A stretch of DNA of 64,000 nt, taken from the NCBI GenBank assembly GCA_963695155.1, contig CAVOGD010000007.1, positions 186,001 to 250,000 of the forward strand. Reading direction: 5' to 3'. The stretch is from SG8-30 sp963695155 (GTDB lineage: Bacteria > Pseudomonadota > Gammaproteobacteria > Steroidobacterales > Steroidobacteraceae). A program made the position numbers and the translations under genes. Shown piece after piece: positions 45,201 to 52,727 of this stretch; position 1 is the first letter of the stretch; each line of letters begins with the position of its first letter. Under the pieces are notes generated by a model. It ran no database searches, was not told the DNA's origin, and worked only from the letters and a program-made list of their open reading frames with translations.

Positions 45201-47058
45201 CGGCAACGGCATGCTGCTGTCGCGGCACATCCGGCTGCAGGCCGCCTTCAACCACCTGCATATCTTCCTGGATCCGGATCCGGACCCGGCCGTGAGCTAT
45301 CGCGAGCGCGAGCGCCTGTTCAAGCTGGACCGCTCGACCTGGGACGATTACGACCGGAAACGGGTCTCGCGCGGCGGCGGCGTCTATCCGCGCAACGCCA
45401 AGACCGTGCCGCTGTCGCCGGAGGCCCGCAGCATGCTGGGCCTGGAGGGCGCGACGGCGACGCCGCGCGAGGTGGTGCGCGCCATCCTGCTGCTGCCCGT
45501 GGACCTGCTGTGGAACGGCGGCATAGGCACCTACGTCAAGTCGTCCGAGGAGAGCCACGCCGAGGTCGGCGACCGCGCCAACGACGGCGTGCGCGTCAAC
45601 GGCGAGCAGCTGCGCTGCAAGGTCGTCGGCGAGGGCGGCAACCTGGGGCTGTCGCAGCGCGGACGCATCGAGTACGCACTCCACGGCGGCCGCCTGTTCA
45701 CTGACTTCATCGACAACTCGGGCGGCGTCAACTGCTCGGACGTCGAGGTCAACATCAAGATCCTGCTGAATGCCGCCATGCAGCGCCGGCAGCTGGCCCG
45801 GGCCAGCCGCGACAAGCTGCTCGCCAGCATGACCGACGAGGTGGCGCAGCTGGTGCTGCGCGGCAACTACCTGCAGGGCCAGGCGCTGACCGCGGCCGAG
45901 GCGCACGCCGCGGAACGTCTCTCCGAGCACGCCTACGTGATCCGCGCGCTGGAGCGCAGCGGCGGACTGGACCGCGCGCTCGAGGCGCTGCCCAGCGACG
46001 AGGAGATGGGGGACCGCCGCCGCATCGGCAAGGGCCTGTCGCGCCCCGAGCTGGCGATGATCCTGTCCTATTCGAAGCTGTGGCTGTACGACCGGCTGAT
46101 CGAATCGGACGTGCCCGAGGATCCCTACCTGGGCCGCGAGCTGACGCGCTATTTCCCGGCGCCCGTGCAACGGCGGTTCAGCCGCGAGATCCTGGGGCAC
46201 CCGCTGCGCCGGGAGATCATCGTCATGGCGACCACCAACAGCATGCTCAACCGCATGGGCCCCACGTTCGCGATCCGCGCCATGGAGGACACGGGGGCGG
46301 ACATCGGCCAGATCGCCCGCGCCTACTCGATCGCACGCGAGGTCACCACGATGCGCGCCCTGTGGGCGGATATCGAGGCGCTCGACAACCAGGTGCCGGC
46401 CGGCCTGCAGGAGCAGATGCTGTACGTGGCCAGCCGCCAGCTGCGCTACCTCACGTACTGGGTGCTGGCCAACCTGCGGGACAACCTCGACATCGAGCAG
46501 GCCGTCTCGGCCCTGCAGCCGGGGCTGCAGCAGCTGCTGCAGCGCCTGCCGTCCGTGCAGGTGGGGCTGGAGGCCGAACGCCACGAGCGGTTCCTGGAGC
46601 AGCTCAAGCAGGCCGGCGCCCCGGACTCGCTGGCGCAGCGGGTCGCCGCGCTCGGCCTGGTGCAGTCGGCGGTGGACGTGGTGGACGTCGCGCGCGCGGC
46701 CAAGCGGCCACTGGAAGCGACGGCGCGCGTCTATTTCGGGCTGGGCGCCGACCTCGGGCTCGACTGGATCCGCGGCAGCATCGACCGGCTCGCGGTGGAG
46801 GGTCGTTGGCAGGCGCTGGCGCGGGCCACCTTGCGGGAGGAATACCACGCCCTGCACCGCCGCTTGTGCGCCGACGCGGTCGCCCGGGCCGGTTCGGCCC
46901 AGGCGCCGGCGGCGACCATCGCGGCCTGGACGGGCCGGCACAAGCGTGAGGCCGAGGGCCTGCGCCGCACGGTCAAGGACATGCAGGCCGTCGAGGCGCC
47001 GGATTTTGCTACCTTGTCGGTGGCGCTGCAGGCCGTGCGCCGGCTGGGCGGTCACTGA
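42229..47058 (+). CDS. gdhB: NAD-specific glutamate dehydrogenase, large (180-kDa) type
   Basis: Oxidative deamination of glutamate to 2-oxoglutarate with NAD. The 1609-residue product is the large GDH2-type enzyme of Pseudomonas and relatives. The N-terminal half contains ACT-like regulatory regions (TDDMPFLVDSLGIVFLQAGL). The catalytic part starts near 800 with GVHLRMGKVARGGIRWSDR and has VIVPVGSKGGFVPRRLP carrying the catalytic lysine, GDMSGDVFGNGMLLS, LWNGGIGTYVK, and VVGEGGNLGLSQRGRIEYA, the NAD-binding stretch. The ATG pair 42226/42229 follows CCGGAG; the second has better spacing. An upstream TTG is unlikely. The gene stands alone, followed by gpmA. The gene name follows Pseudomonas usage. 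Confidence 0.95.
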   Translation: MLGKIPAERQKLIGEIASRAVQLAGARPPLDVDAFARAYFHGVAEQDLRPRATDDLAGAALAHLAIARTRRPGEAIVEVFNPEPGHAGFSCAHSVIAIATDDMPFLVDSLGIVFLQAGLKVHFLTHPVLTVVRDGKHRLKKLCRGDAPGSACVESWQLLEVDRLHDRAHLEALRQKLLDALDDVRCATADWLKMRTRAREIAGQLQAKTPATGRGEALETRALLEWMEDNHFTFLGYREYKLTRGKDRDTLRPIAATGLGLLRAGRRRSKPSRPTVLKGEIREFARSKALLIINKANSLSTIHRATHLDYVGIKTFDASGAVAGEHRFIGLWTSTAYSGSPRDIPVLRHKVQRVIAHFGLAPGSHDSKAVLHALETYPRDELFQGSIDDLVRIIRGIVNLYERTEVRLFARRDAFRRFYSCLLFVPRDHYSTRVRRRIEKIVLEAFGGIELESQVQLSESQLARVFLLVRTDPAAERRAVDMADLERRITEAVTTWTDQLHGVLVEQRGHAEAAGLLRRLGAAFPTSYQEDTAPKHAVGDIARLGELGDDPTALVMDMYRPREQAAHKVQLKLYRRDRPIPISDVLPIIENLGLRLISERPYELEFDGHSWWIQDFELEHPRGLQISLDSDGPRFRETFAQVWHGNADNDGFNRLVIAADLDWRQVAVLRTYARWFVQLGLPLSQAYMEEALASNSRAARHLIGLFEARFDPAIPPAGRKKAEAAHRKSLDGVLADIQRVDDDRIVRAFQSAVLGTLRTSHYRTGADGRPRPYLSLKLNPRVVPEAPLPRPMFEIFVHSPRVEGVHLRMGKVARGGIRWSDRREDFRTEVLGLMKAQHVKNTVIVPVGSKGGFVPRRLPAARDEAQREGTACYRLFIRSMLDLTDNLVDGRVVPPPGVVRLDADDPYLVVAADKGTATFSDIANEISVEYGHWLGDAFASGGSAGYDHKKMGITARGAWECVKRSFRELGKDIQSEDFTVAGIGDMSGDVFGNGMLLSRHIRLQAAFNHLHIFLDPDPDPAVSYRERERLFKLDRSTWDDYDRKRVSRGGGVYPRNAKTVPLSPEARSMLGLEGATATPREVVRAILLLPVDLLWNGGIGTYVKSSEESHAEVGDRANDGVRVNGEQLRCKVVGEGGNLGLSQRGRIEYALHGGRLFTDFIDNSGGVNCSDVEVNIKILLNAAMQRRQLARASRDKLLASMTDEVAQLVLRGNYLQGQALTAAEAHAAERLSEHAYVIRALERSGGLDRALEALPSDEEMGDRRRIGKGLSRPELAMILSYSKLWLYDRLIESDVPEDPYLGRELTRYFPAPVQRRFSREILGHPLRREIIVMATTNSMLNRMGPTFAIRAMEDTGADIGQIARAYSIAREVTTMRALWADIEALDNQVPAGLQEQMLYVASRQLRYLTYWVLANLRDNLDIEQAVSALQPGLQQLLQRLPSVQVGLEAERHERFLEQLKQAGAPDSLAQRVAALGLVQSAVDVVDVARAAKRPLEATARVYFGLGADLGLDWIRGSIDRLAVEGRWQALARATLREEYHALHRRLCADAVARAGSAQAPAATIAAWTGRHKREAEGLRRTVKDMQAVEAPDFATLSVALQAVRRLGGH

Positions 47059-47123
47059 GCGGGGCGCTGCACGACGCGGCGATGACGCGGCTGCCGCCGC
47101 ACCATGAACGAGGAGTGAGAATC

Positions 47124-47876
47124 GTGCCCGGAAAACTGGTGCTGGTCAGACACGGCCAGAGCGCGTGGAACCTGGAGAACCGGTTCACCGGCTGGACCGA
47201 CGTGGACCTGACGGCCGAAGGTCGCGCCGAGGCCGAACAGGCCGCCGCGCTGCTCGGGGCCGAGGGCCTCCGCTTCGACATCGCCTTCACGTCGGTGCTC
47301 AAGCGCGCGATCCGCACGCTGTGGATCGTGCTCGACGGCATGGACCTCATGTGGATCCCGGTGGAGCGCAGCTGGCGCCTCAACGAGCGGCACTACGGCG
47401 CGTTGCAGGGCCTCGACAAGGCCGAGACGGTACGGGAGCACGGCGCGGAGCAGGTGCTGCAGTGGCGGCGCAGTTACGACCTGCCGCCGCCGGCGCTGGC
47501 ACACGACGACCCGCGCCATCCGAAGTTCGACCCGCGCTATGCGGCGCTCGAGCCCCGACAGCTGCCGGCCACCGAGTCCTTGAAGGACACGCTGGCCCGC
47601 GTCGCGCCCCTGTGGGACTCGCGCATCACGGGGGAACTCCGCGCCGGCCGCGACGTGCTGGTCGTCGCGCATGGCAACAGCCTGCGCGCCCTGGTCAAGA
47701 TGCTCGACGGCATGTCGGACAAAGAAGTGGTCGGCTTCAACATCCCGACCGGCGTGCCGATCGTGTACGAGCTGGACGAGCGGCTGGCGCCCGCCAGGCC
47801 GCGCCGCTTCCTGGGCGATCCTGCCGCCGTCAAGGCGGCCGCCGAGGCGGTCGCGGCGCAGGCCACGCGACCCTAG
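47124..47876 (+). CDS. gpmA: 2,3-bisphosphoglycerate-dependent phosphoglycerate mutase
   Basis: Interconverts 3- and 2-phosphoglycerate in glycolysis and gluconeogenesis. The 250-residue product has the catalytic His at H10 in LVRHGQSAWNLENRFTGW, SVLKRAIRTLW, SWRLNERHYGALQGLDK with the catalytic Glu, and VVAHGNSLRALVKMLDGMSD with the second catalytic His. The start is GTG 47124 behind AGGAG at 8 bases spacing; the longer frame to 47082 adds a proline/histidine-rich segment without family match. It follows gdh by 65 bp. The 366 bases downstream hold no gene but several repeats. Confidence 0.94.
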   Translation: MPGKLVLVRHGQSAWNLENRFTGWTDVDLTAEGRAEAEQAAALLGAEGLRFDIAFTSVLKRAIRTLWIVLDGMDLMWIPVERSWRLNERHYGALQGLDKAETVREHGAEQVLQWRRSYDLPPPALAHDDPRHPKFDPRYAALEPRQLPATESLKDTLARVAPLWDSRITGELRAGRDVLVVAHGNSLRALVKMLDGMSDKEVVGFNIPTGVPIVYELDERLAPARPRRFLGDPAAVKAAAEAVAAQATRP

Positions 47877-47962
47877 GCGAGGATTCCGCGCAGTTCCGCA
47901 GGGCACCGCGGGCGCGCGGGATCCGGTCGCGTTTGCCGCATCCGGATCGGTGGTTGGCGCAA

Positions 47963-48018
47963 GCGGCCCGGGGTCGCTCGCTCAGTCGATCTTTATTCGC
48001 TCGCCGACCCCGGCCCGC
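47963..48018. repeat. Long-stem hairpin inside the gpmA downstream region
   Basis: Arms 47963-47976 and 48005-48018 are inverse copies at 13 of 14 positions (GGGGTCG / CGACCCC core) around a 28-base loop with CGCTCGCT-like sequence, similar in design to the two direct repeats further on. It may also stop gpmA transcription. Confidence 0.6.
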
Positions 48019-48037
48019 CCGCGCCTGCCCGCCCAGG

Positions 48038-48067
48038 GTCTGACCCCTCCTGGAGTCTGACCCTTCC
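48038..48067. repeat. Tandem GTCTGACCC motif
   Basis: The 13-base unit GTCTGACCCCTCC at 48038-48050 recurs as GTCTGACCCTTCC at 48055-48067, one difference. Similar GGTCTGACCCC words are frequent in intergenic repeats of proteobacteria; whether this is one of them needs a genome search. Confidence 0.5.
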
Positions 48068-48112
48068 GGACCGCTGGTCACGGCACCGCCCACGGGCGCG
48101 CGAGGTGGTCGT

Positions 48113-48160
48113 GGTCCCCTAAGCGAGCGACTTTCTTCGGAGCGAGCGTGGGGACCCGAC
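48113..48160. repeat. 48-bp direct repeat with internal hairpin, copy 1
   Basis: Begins GGTCCCCTAAGCGAGCGAC and ends GGGGACCCGAC. It matches copy 2 (48192-48239) at 44 of 48 positions, all four differences being transitions. The ends GGTCCCC and GGGGACC pair to form a stem, and inner GCGAGCG words recur. Confidence 0.75.
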
Positions 48161-48191
48161 CGGATCCCGCGCGCCCGCGCGAGTCAGTTGC

Positions 48192-48239
48192 GGTCCCCTG
48201 AGTGAGCGACCTTCTTCGGAACGAGCGTGGGGACCCGAC
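48192..48239. repeat. 48-bp direct repeat with internal hairpin, copy 2
   Basis: Begins GGTCCCCTGAGTGAGCGAC and ends GGGGACCCGAC, 79 bases after copy 1 and three bases before the ferredoxin stop codon at 48243-48245. It would form a hairpin at the 3' end of the ferredoxin transcript. Confidence 0.75.
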
Positions 48240-48242
48240 GGC

Positions 48243-48560
48243 TTACTCGTCTTCCGCCAGCGTGAACGTGATCCCGGCCAGCGGCTGCTCGAAAGGCACC
48301 TGGCACGACAGCCGCGAGGTGGCCGGCCGGTAGCCGTCCAGCTCCTCCAGCAGCTCGCGCTCCTCGGGCTGGACCGCCGGCAACTGCGCGCCCCACTCCG
48401 GCGCGACGTAGATGTGGCAGGTCGCGCAGGAACACATCCCGCCGCAGATCGCCGCGGAACCCCAGTCGAACTCGCGCAGCGTCTCCATGATGCTGACGCC
48501 GACCTTGCCCTCGATCTCGTGCCTCGCGCCGTCGCGGTCGATGACGATCATCCCGGCCAT
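48243..48560 (-). CDS. 2Fe-2S ferredoxin, adrenodoxin type
   Basis: 105-residue plant/vertebrate-fold ferredoxin carrying one 2Fe-2S cluster. The ligands are in ICGGMCSCATCHIYV (C39, C45 and C48, with an extra Cys at 43) and LSCQVPF, the pattern of adrenodoxin-like proteins that feed electrons to P450s, oxygenases or Fe-S assembly. Two starts are possible, ATG 48560 (MAGMIVIDRDG) and ATG 48551 (MIVIDRDG); the first is chosen because GGGAG lies upstream, though spacing is long. It lies 112 bp past the kinase gene on the same strand. It could be the isc ferredoxin that the isc cluster here lacks, but nothing links it directly. Confidence 0.9.
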   Translation of the reverse strand: MAGMIVIDRDGARHEIEGKVGVSIMETLREFDWGSAAICGGMCSCATCHIYVAPEWGAQLPAVQPEERELLEELDGYRPATSRLSCQVPFEQPLAGITFTLAEDE

Positions 48561-48672
48561 TCGTTCCGAACTCCCGCTGCAATGATTGTCGGGCGGGCGG
48601 GTCACCCGGGCCCGCGCCAGAAAAAGCGGGCGCCATCTTGCTGGAGCGGCGTGGAGCGCGCAACCGTACGAT

Positions 48673-49539
48673 TCACGCGCCGGGCGCCGCTTGCAGCCGG
48701 GCCATGAGGCGCCGCCGCGTGGCGGCCAGCCCCGCCCCCTCGTGGCCCGCGGCGACGCGCCGGATCTCCAGCCACAGCAGCCAGACGAACTCGAACAGCC
48801 AGCGCGCTGCGGCCAGCCGCTCGGTGCACGCCCGCGCCCCGGCGTCCGCGTAGGCCTGCAGCAGCGCCGCCAGCGCGGCTTCTTCCAGGTCGTGGTAGGC
48901 CACATAGCCGGCCAGGTCCATGAGCGGCTCGCCGGCGCCCGCATATTCCCAGTCGAGCACCAGCAGCCGGGATCCGCAATCGACGATGTTCAGGTGGTGC
49001 AGGTCGTGATGGCACAGCACCGGGACGGCGGTGCCGCCGAGGCGCCGTCGCTCGCCGGCGGCGCGCTCCGCCAGCCACGCAGGCAGGGCCCCAGGCGGCA
49101 GCGACCGGCTCAACTGCAGCGAGCGCTCGCCGAAGTCCACGCGCGCGAGGCCCGCCGGCACGGCCAGGCGATGCAGGGTGCCGAGCCACTCCCCGCAGCG
49201 CGCCGCCTCTTCCGGTCGCCGCGCCGCGTCCAGCGCCCAGCTGCGCCCCGCCGCAAACTCGGTCACCAAGAGGCCGGCCTCCGCATCGTGCCACAGCACC
49301 GGCGGCGCGAGGCCCTGCGCCGCCGCCGTGCACTGCGCCAGCACCTCGTCGCGGCGGTCCACGCCGAAGGCCCGTGAATGCGCCGCGGCGAACCGCACGA
49401 CCAGGTCGCGCCCCGCATCGCGCATGCGCCAGCAGCGGTTGCCGAGTCCGCCGGCGAGCGCCGCGATCTCGGGATCCTGCTGCGCGAACCGTTCCGCCAG
49501 GCTGTGCAGCACGGCCTGCTCGGCGGCGGTCGGGCGCAT
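48673..49539 (-). CDS. Phosphotransferase of choline/thiamine kinase type, probable thiamine kinase
   Basis: 288-residue APH-fold kinase. The nucleotide and catalytic motifs are seen in LGNRCWRMRDAGRDLVVRFA (the glycine-rich and Lys-equivalent region), LCHHDLHHLNIV (Brenner motif, catalytic Asp) and LLVLDWEYAGAGEPLMDLA (metal-binding Asp). This family includes ThiK (thiamine kinase), choline kinase and aminoglycoside kinases. Its place four bases after pnuC in a riboswitch-led operon indicates thiamine as substrate, trapping it as thiamine phosphate after uptake. Start ATG 49539 (MRPTAAEQAVLHSLAER); the upstream frame overlaps pnuC and is not family-like. Confidence 0.8.
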   Translation of the reverse strand: MRPTAAEQAVLHSLAERFAQQDPEIAALAGGLGNRCWRMRDAGRDLVVRFAAAHSRAFGVDRRDEVLAQCTAAAQGLAPPVLWHDAEAGLLVTEFAAGRSWALDAARRPEEAARCGEWLGTLHRLAVPAGLARVDFGERSLQLSRSLPPGALPAWLAERAAGERRRLGGTAVPVLCHHDLHHLNIVDCGSRLLVLDWEYAGAGEPLMDLAGYVAYHDLEEAALAALLQAYADAGARACTERLAAARWLFEFVWLLWLEIRRVAAGHEGAGLAATRRRLMARLQAAPGA

Positions 49540-49543
49540 CGCC

Positions 49544-50164
49544 TCAGCCCGTCGCGGGCGTGCCGGCCCGCTGCCAGGCGCGCCAGCCCACGGCGCCGAG
49601 CGCCGCAAACGTCAGGTACAGCGCCGCGGTGAAGACCAGCCCCTGGCTGGCAAACAGCGTGGCCAGGCCGAGGTCGATCACGATCCACCACAGCCAGGCC
49701 GCCACGATCTTGCGCGCGAGCATCCAGGTCGCCGCCACGCTGGCCCAGGTGCCCAGCGCATCCGCCCAGGGTGCCGCCGCATCCGACCACGCCGCCAGCG
49801 CCGGGCCGGTCAGCAGGGTGGCGGCGGCCACGCACAGCGCGGCCAGGACGTGCCGCCGCAGGGTCCAGCGCCGCAACGGCGCGGTCTGGCCCGCCGGCGC
49901 ATACCAGGCGCGCCAGCCGTACACCGCCAGCAACACGTACAGCACCTGCAGCGCCGCCTGCAGGTACAGCCGCGCGTCGGCGAAGACCGTCACGTACAGC
50001 GCCGTGCTGAGGCCGCCGGCCACCCAGCACCACCGGTCCTGGCGGATGGCCAGCAGGACGTAGGCAAAGCCCAGCGCCACGGCCAGCAGCTCGGGCACGC
50101 CGGCCGCCAGCAGCTGGCCGGTGAGCGCCTGCAGCAGCCGGGCGGCGGCCTCAGCCACCTCCAC
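49544..50164 (-). CDS. PnuC-family vitamin transporter, probable thiamine permease PnuT
   Basis: Integral membrane protein of 206 residues with about seven helices (LAVALGFAYVLLAIRQ, WVAGGLSTALYVTVF, LYLQAALQVLYVLLAVYGW, AALCVAAATLLTGPALA, and three more). The PnuC signatures WCWVAGG near the start, YLQAALQVLYVLLAVYGWRAW and AWLWWIVIDLGLATLFA are visible; these Trp/Asn-rich motifs line the substrate channel. PnuC proteins move unphosphorylated vitamins by facilitated diffusion and rely on a kinase to trap them. The TPP riboswitch upstream and the kinase downstream identify thiamine as the likely cargo. It overlaps the small thiamine-binding gene by 14 bases. Confidence 0.88.
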   Translation of the reverse strand: MEVAEAAARLLQALTGQLLAAGVPELLAVALGFAYVLLAIRQDRWCWVAGGLSTALYVTVFADARLYLQAALQVLYVLLAVYGWRAWYAPAGQTAPLRRWTLRRHVLAALCVAAATLLTGPALAAWSDAAAPWADALGTWASVAATWMLARKIVAAWLWWIVIDLGLATLFASQGLVFTAALYLTFAALGAVGWRAWQRAGTPATG

Positions 50165-50393
50165 CCAGCACCTTCATGACGAACACCGAGCGCTGCGCCG
50201 CAGCGAAGGTCGCGGCCATCTCCTGCTCGAGCGCCGGCATCACCACGGCCAGCTCGCCGCTGACCTGCGTGCTCATGGAGTGGGTCTCGACGCGCACGCC
50301 GGGACGCGCGCCGATGCGCTCGATGAAGTCCTTGATCGGCGGTATGTAGTCGCCGGACAGGGGATAGAGGCTGATGTCTACTGCGATGTGCAC
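50151..50393 (-). CDS. Small thiamine-binding protein (YkoF/MTH1187 family)
   Basis: 80-residue soluble protein. The opening MHIAVDISLYPLSGDYIPPI and the following KDFIERI with later VETHSMSTQVSGE match the half-domain of thiamine-binding YkoF and the MTH1187/YqgV family, which form ferredoxin-like dimers. No signal peptide is seen, so it acts in the cytoplasm. It is the second gene of the riboswitch operon, 14 bp after the receptor and overlapping pnuC. It could bind thiamine or its pyrimidine part HMP as it enters. Such a protein is uncommon in a PnuT/kinase operon, so the assignment rests on motif likeness and context. Confidence 0.78.
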   Translation of the reverse strand: MHIAVDISLYPLSGDYIPPIKDFIERIGARPGVRVETHSMSTQVSGELAVVMPALEQEMAATFAAAQRSVFVMKVLGGGG

Positions 50394-50407
50394 TTTGGGT
50401 GACTCCT

Positions 50408-52477
50408 TCAGAAACTGACCCGGGCCGTGACGCCGGCCTGCCGCGGATCGCCGAGCCGCAGGTACAGCCGCGCCGGGAATTCGGGCGGCTCGTTGCCGAA
50501 ATAGAACCCCCGCACGGCGTAGCGCTCATCCAGCGCATTGCGCAGCCAGGCATGCACCGACCAGCGCTCGCGCTCGTAGCCGACGCGCAGGTTGACGAGT
50601 TCCTGGGCGGCCGAGCGCTCGTCATGGCTGGCGTCGAAGTAGAACGCATCCTGCGCCGAGACGTCCGCCCGCGCCATCCAGCCGGCCGGGTGGCGCCAGG
50701 TGGCGGCCAGCGCCGCCTTCCAGCCCGGCGCATGCGCCCACTCGCGCCCGTCGAGGTCGCGGTCGCCGAAGCGGTAGCCGAGGTACTCCGAGTCCTGCAG
50801 CGACAGCGACGCAGCGAACTCCCAGCGTTGCGCGGCGCGCCAGCGCACGGCGCCCTCCAGGCCGCTGGCACGCCCGCGCGCCGCATTGTCCGTGAAGTAC
50901 ACGAAGGTCAGGGGGTCCTGCGGGTCGAGCTGGAACGACGTGGCGACCTGGGCCTGCTCGCGGCGCAAGTGGTACGCGCCGAGGTCGGCGACGACGCCGA
51001 GCGCCGGCCATTCGGCCTTGAGGCCCCCTTCCACGCTCCACGCATACTCGGGCTCGAACTGCAGCCGCTCCGCGGGGATCGCAGTGCCGATGTTGAAACC
51101 GCCTGCCTTGAACCCGCGCGACACCGACAGCCACCCACGCAGGTCCCCGGTGAACCGCCAGGCCGCCGACAGCTGGCCGCCCCACATGCGGTCGCGCGGC
51201 GCGAAAGCCGCCAGTCCGCTGTCCGCGTAGCGCGCATCGCGCTGCTCCAGCCGCAGGCCGGCGCCGAGCGTCAGGCGTTCGCCCGGGCGCCACTGTGCGT
51301 CGCCGTACAGCGCCGTGCTGGTGGCCCGGTAATCGCTTCTGAATACGCGCTCGAATCGCTCGCCCAGGTAATTGCCGTCGTCGTACTGCGCCTGGTCCTC
51401 GGCGAGGCGCAGCGCATACGCGCCCGCCACCCAGGTCCATGCACCGTCCGCCGCAGACTCGATGCGCAGGTCCTGGCTCAGCGTGCGGCGCCTGCGCAGC
51501 GTGGCCGAGAAGAAGTCGTACGGCCCGGCGGCGCCCCAGTCGCGGTCATTGCCCCAGTCGCCGTCGAAGCTCGATTCGACCTCCGAACCGGCCCAGGCGG
51601 TGATGCTGCGGAACCGCCAGCCGCGCTCTGGGAGGTAGCGCAGGTCGACGGACGCGCCGGTGGAATCCTGCGCATCGCGCCCCGGACGGTCGGACAGCGT
51701 CACGTAGGAGTTGTCCACCGCGAACGCGTCGTAGCCATTGTCCAGGTCGGCGTGCAGCAGCGTGACGTCGATGCGCAACACGTCCAGTGGCTGCAGCCGC
51801 AGGCGCGCACGCGCCGTCAGCTCGTCGCGCGCGTTGGAGTCGCTGCGATCGAGGAAGGCGTTGCGCCTGAATCCATCGCTCTGCGCCTGCTGCAGCACGA
51901 GCCGCCAGGCGGCGCCCTCGCCCGCCGCCGCCGGCAATGCGCCACCGGCGACCACACCGGCCGCCAGCAGGCTGTCCTCGCCGGCGGAGGCCTCGAACGA
52001 CAGCTCGCGCCCGGGACCTGGATCACGGGTCTTGACCTTGAGCAGGCCGGCCAGCGCATTCGCCCCGTAGCGCGTGCCCTGCGGGCCGCGCAATACCTCG
52101 ACCTGCTCGACATCGAACAGCGTGGCGACCATGCCGATGCCGCTGAAGTCGATCTCGTCCACCAGGAACCCCACCGACGGGTTTGGCGCGCCCTGGTACT
52201 GCTCGAGCTCGCCGATGCCGCGCAGCTGGAAGTAACGCGGCCGCGAGCTGGCGCCGGCCCACGACAGCGACGGCACCTGCGGCAGCAGCTCCTCGAGGTG
52301 CTGCACCGCGGCGTCGGCAACGGTCTGCGCGGGCAGCACGGTCACGCTGCCCGCCAGGTCCTGCGCGCTCACGCCGCGCAATGAGGCGGTCACCATGACC
52401 TCCTCGAGGCGCGGCAGTTCAGCCAGGGCGACGGCCGGGCACAGGCCGGCCGCGGCAAGCAGTGCGACACAACGCAT
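50408..52477 (-). CDS. TonB-dependent outer membrane receptor, probable thiamine uptake
   Basis: 689-residue outer membrane barrel. Features: signal peptide (VALLAAAGLCPAVALA), TonB box (EEVMVTASL), plug domain with FQLRGIG, VEVLRGPQGTRYGANALAGLL (about 130-150), and a barrel ending in the aromatic ARVSF typical of porin-type C-termini. The TPP riboswitch in its leader and the PnuC and kinase genes behind it identify thiamine as the transported compound. Such riboswitch-controlled receptors (OMR1 type) are known in Shewanella, Bacteroides and others. Start 52477 is preceded by GAGGG at 7 bases. Confidence 0.92.
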   Translation of the reverse strand: MRCVALLAAAGLCPAVALAELPRLEEVMVTASLRGVSAQDLAGSVTVLPAQTVADAAVQHLEELLPQVPSLSWAGASSRPRYFQLRGIGELEQYQGAPNPSVGFLVDEIDFSGIGMVATLFDVEQVEVLRGPQGTRYGANALAGLLKVKTRDPGPGRELSFEASAGEDSLLAAGVVAGGALPAAAGEGAAWRLVLQQAQSDGFRRNAFLDRSDSNARDELTARARLRLQPLDVLRIDVTLLHADLDNGYDAFAVDNSYVTLSDRPGRDAQDSTGASVDLRYLPERGWRFRSITAWAGSEVESSFDGDWGNDRDWGAAGPYDFFSATLRRRRTLSQDLRIESAADGAWTWVAGAYALRLAEDQAQYDDGNYLGERFERVFRSDYRATSTALYGDAQWRPGERLTLGAGLRLEQRDARYADSGLAAFAPRDRMWGGQLSAAWRFTGDLRGWLSVSRGFKAGGFNIGTAIPAERLQFEPEYAWSVEGGLKAEWPALGVVADLGAYHLRREQAQVATSFQLDPQDPLTFVYFTDNAARGRASGLEGAVRWRAAQRWEFAASLSLQDSEYLGYRFGDRDLDGREWAHAPGWKAALAATWRHPAGWMARADVSAQDAFYFDASHDERSAAQELVNLRVGYERERWSVHAWLRNALDERYAVRGFYFGNEPPEFPARLYLRLGDPRQAGVTARVSF

Positions 52478-52536
52478 CGGCAGTCCCTCAATACGGGATC
52501 CGTGCGGAGCGGCTGTCGAGCGGGTATGGGTGCATG

Positions 52537-52637
52537 CCTGCTCCCTACGCCGGTCCTAACCGGATCAGGTTCAGCGGGTTCGCCGGTGAGCTGTCGCAGC
52601 AGCCGGCGTCTCAGGTCCAGTCAGACCACCCCAGGGC
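52537..52637 (-). promoter_or_regulatory. TPP riboswitch (THI element)
   Basis: The minus-strand leader has the full THI-box consensus: CCTGGGGTGG (52635-52626), CTGAGA (52614-52609), and GAACCTGATCCGGTTAG (52572-52556), closing with TAGGGAGCAGG. The P1 stem pairs CCTG with CAGG. It lies 59 bases before the receptor start and should switch the operon off when TPP is plentiful; whether it acts on transcription or on translation is not clear from the sequence. Confidence 0.95.
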
Positions 52638-52727
52638 TGCACGCATTTTAGCACGGCCGTCCGCAGGGCGCGGACGCCGCAGGGCCCGGGTCCGGCCCGC
52701 GAGCGGGCCGCACCCCGGCGTCATTCG

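Larger units (their letters stand above)
47907..48179. repeat. 273-bp segment bounded by perfect 23-bp inverted repeats
   Basis: Positions 47907-47929 and 48157-48179 are exact inverse copies of 23 bases, with 227 bases between. No target-site duplication is seen at the outer edges and no transposase gene is nearby. The layout resembles a small non-autonomous element or a large hairpin between the convergent gpmA and ferredoxin genes. It encloses the hairpin at 47963-48018, the tandem motif at 48038-48067 and the first direct repeat at 48113-48160. Confidence 0.7.

Noticed and set aside
42232..47055. Uninterrupted reading frame of about 1600 codons antisense to the whole glutamate dehydrogenase gene
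   Set aside because: Composition is rich in His, Gln, Arg and Ala with no recognisable domain. It is the mirror frame expected at very high GC; the plus-strand gene has clear GDH motifs throughout.
47907..48240. CRISPR array
   Set aside because: Only two 48-bp copies, with an internal hairpin, 31 bases between them and no cas gene; not an array.
48585..48592. ATTGTCGG word resembling a half site of the GntR operator
   Set aside because: No second arm and no link to acyl-CoA genes; likely chance.
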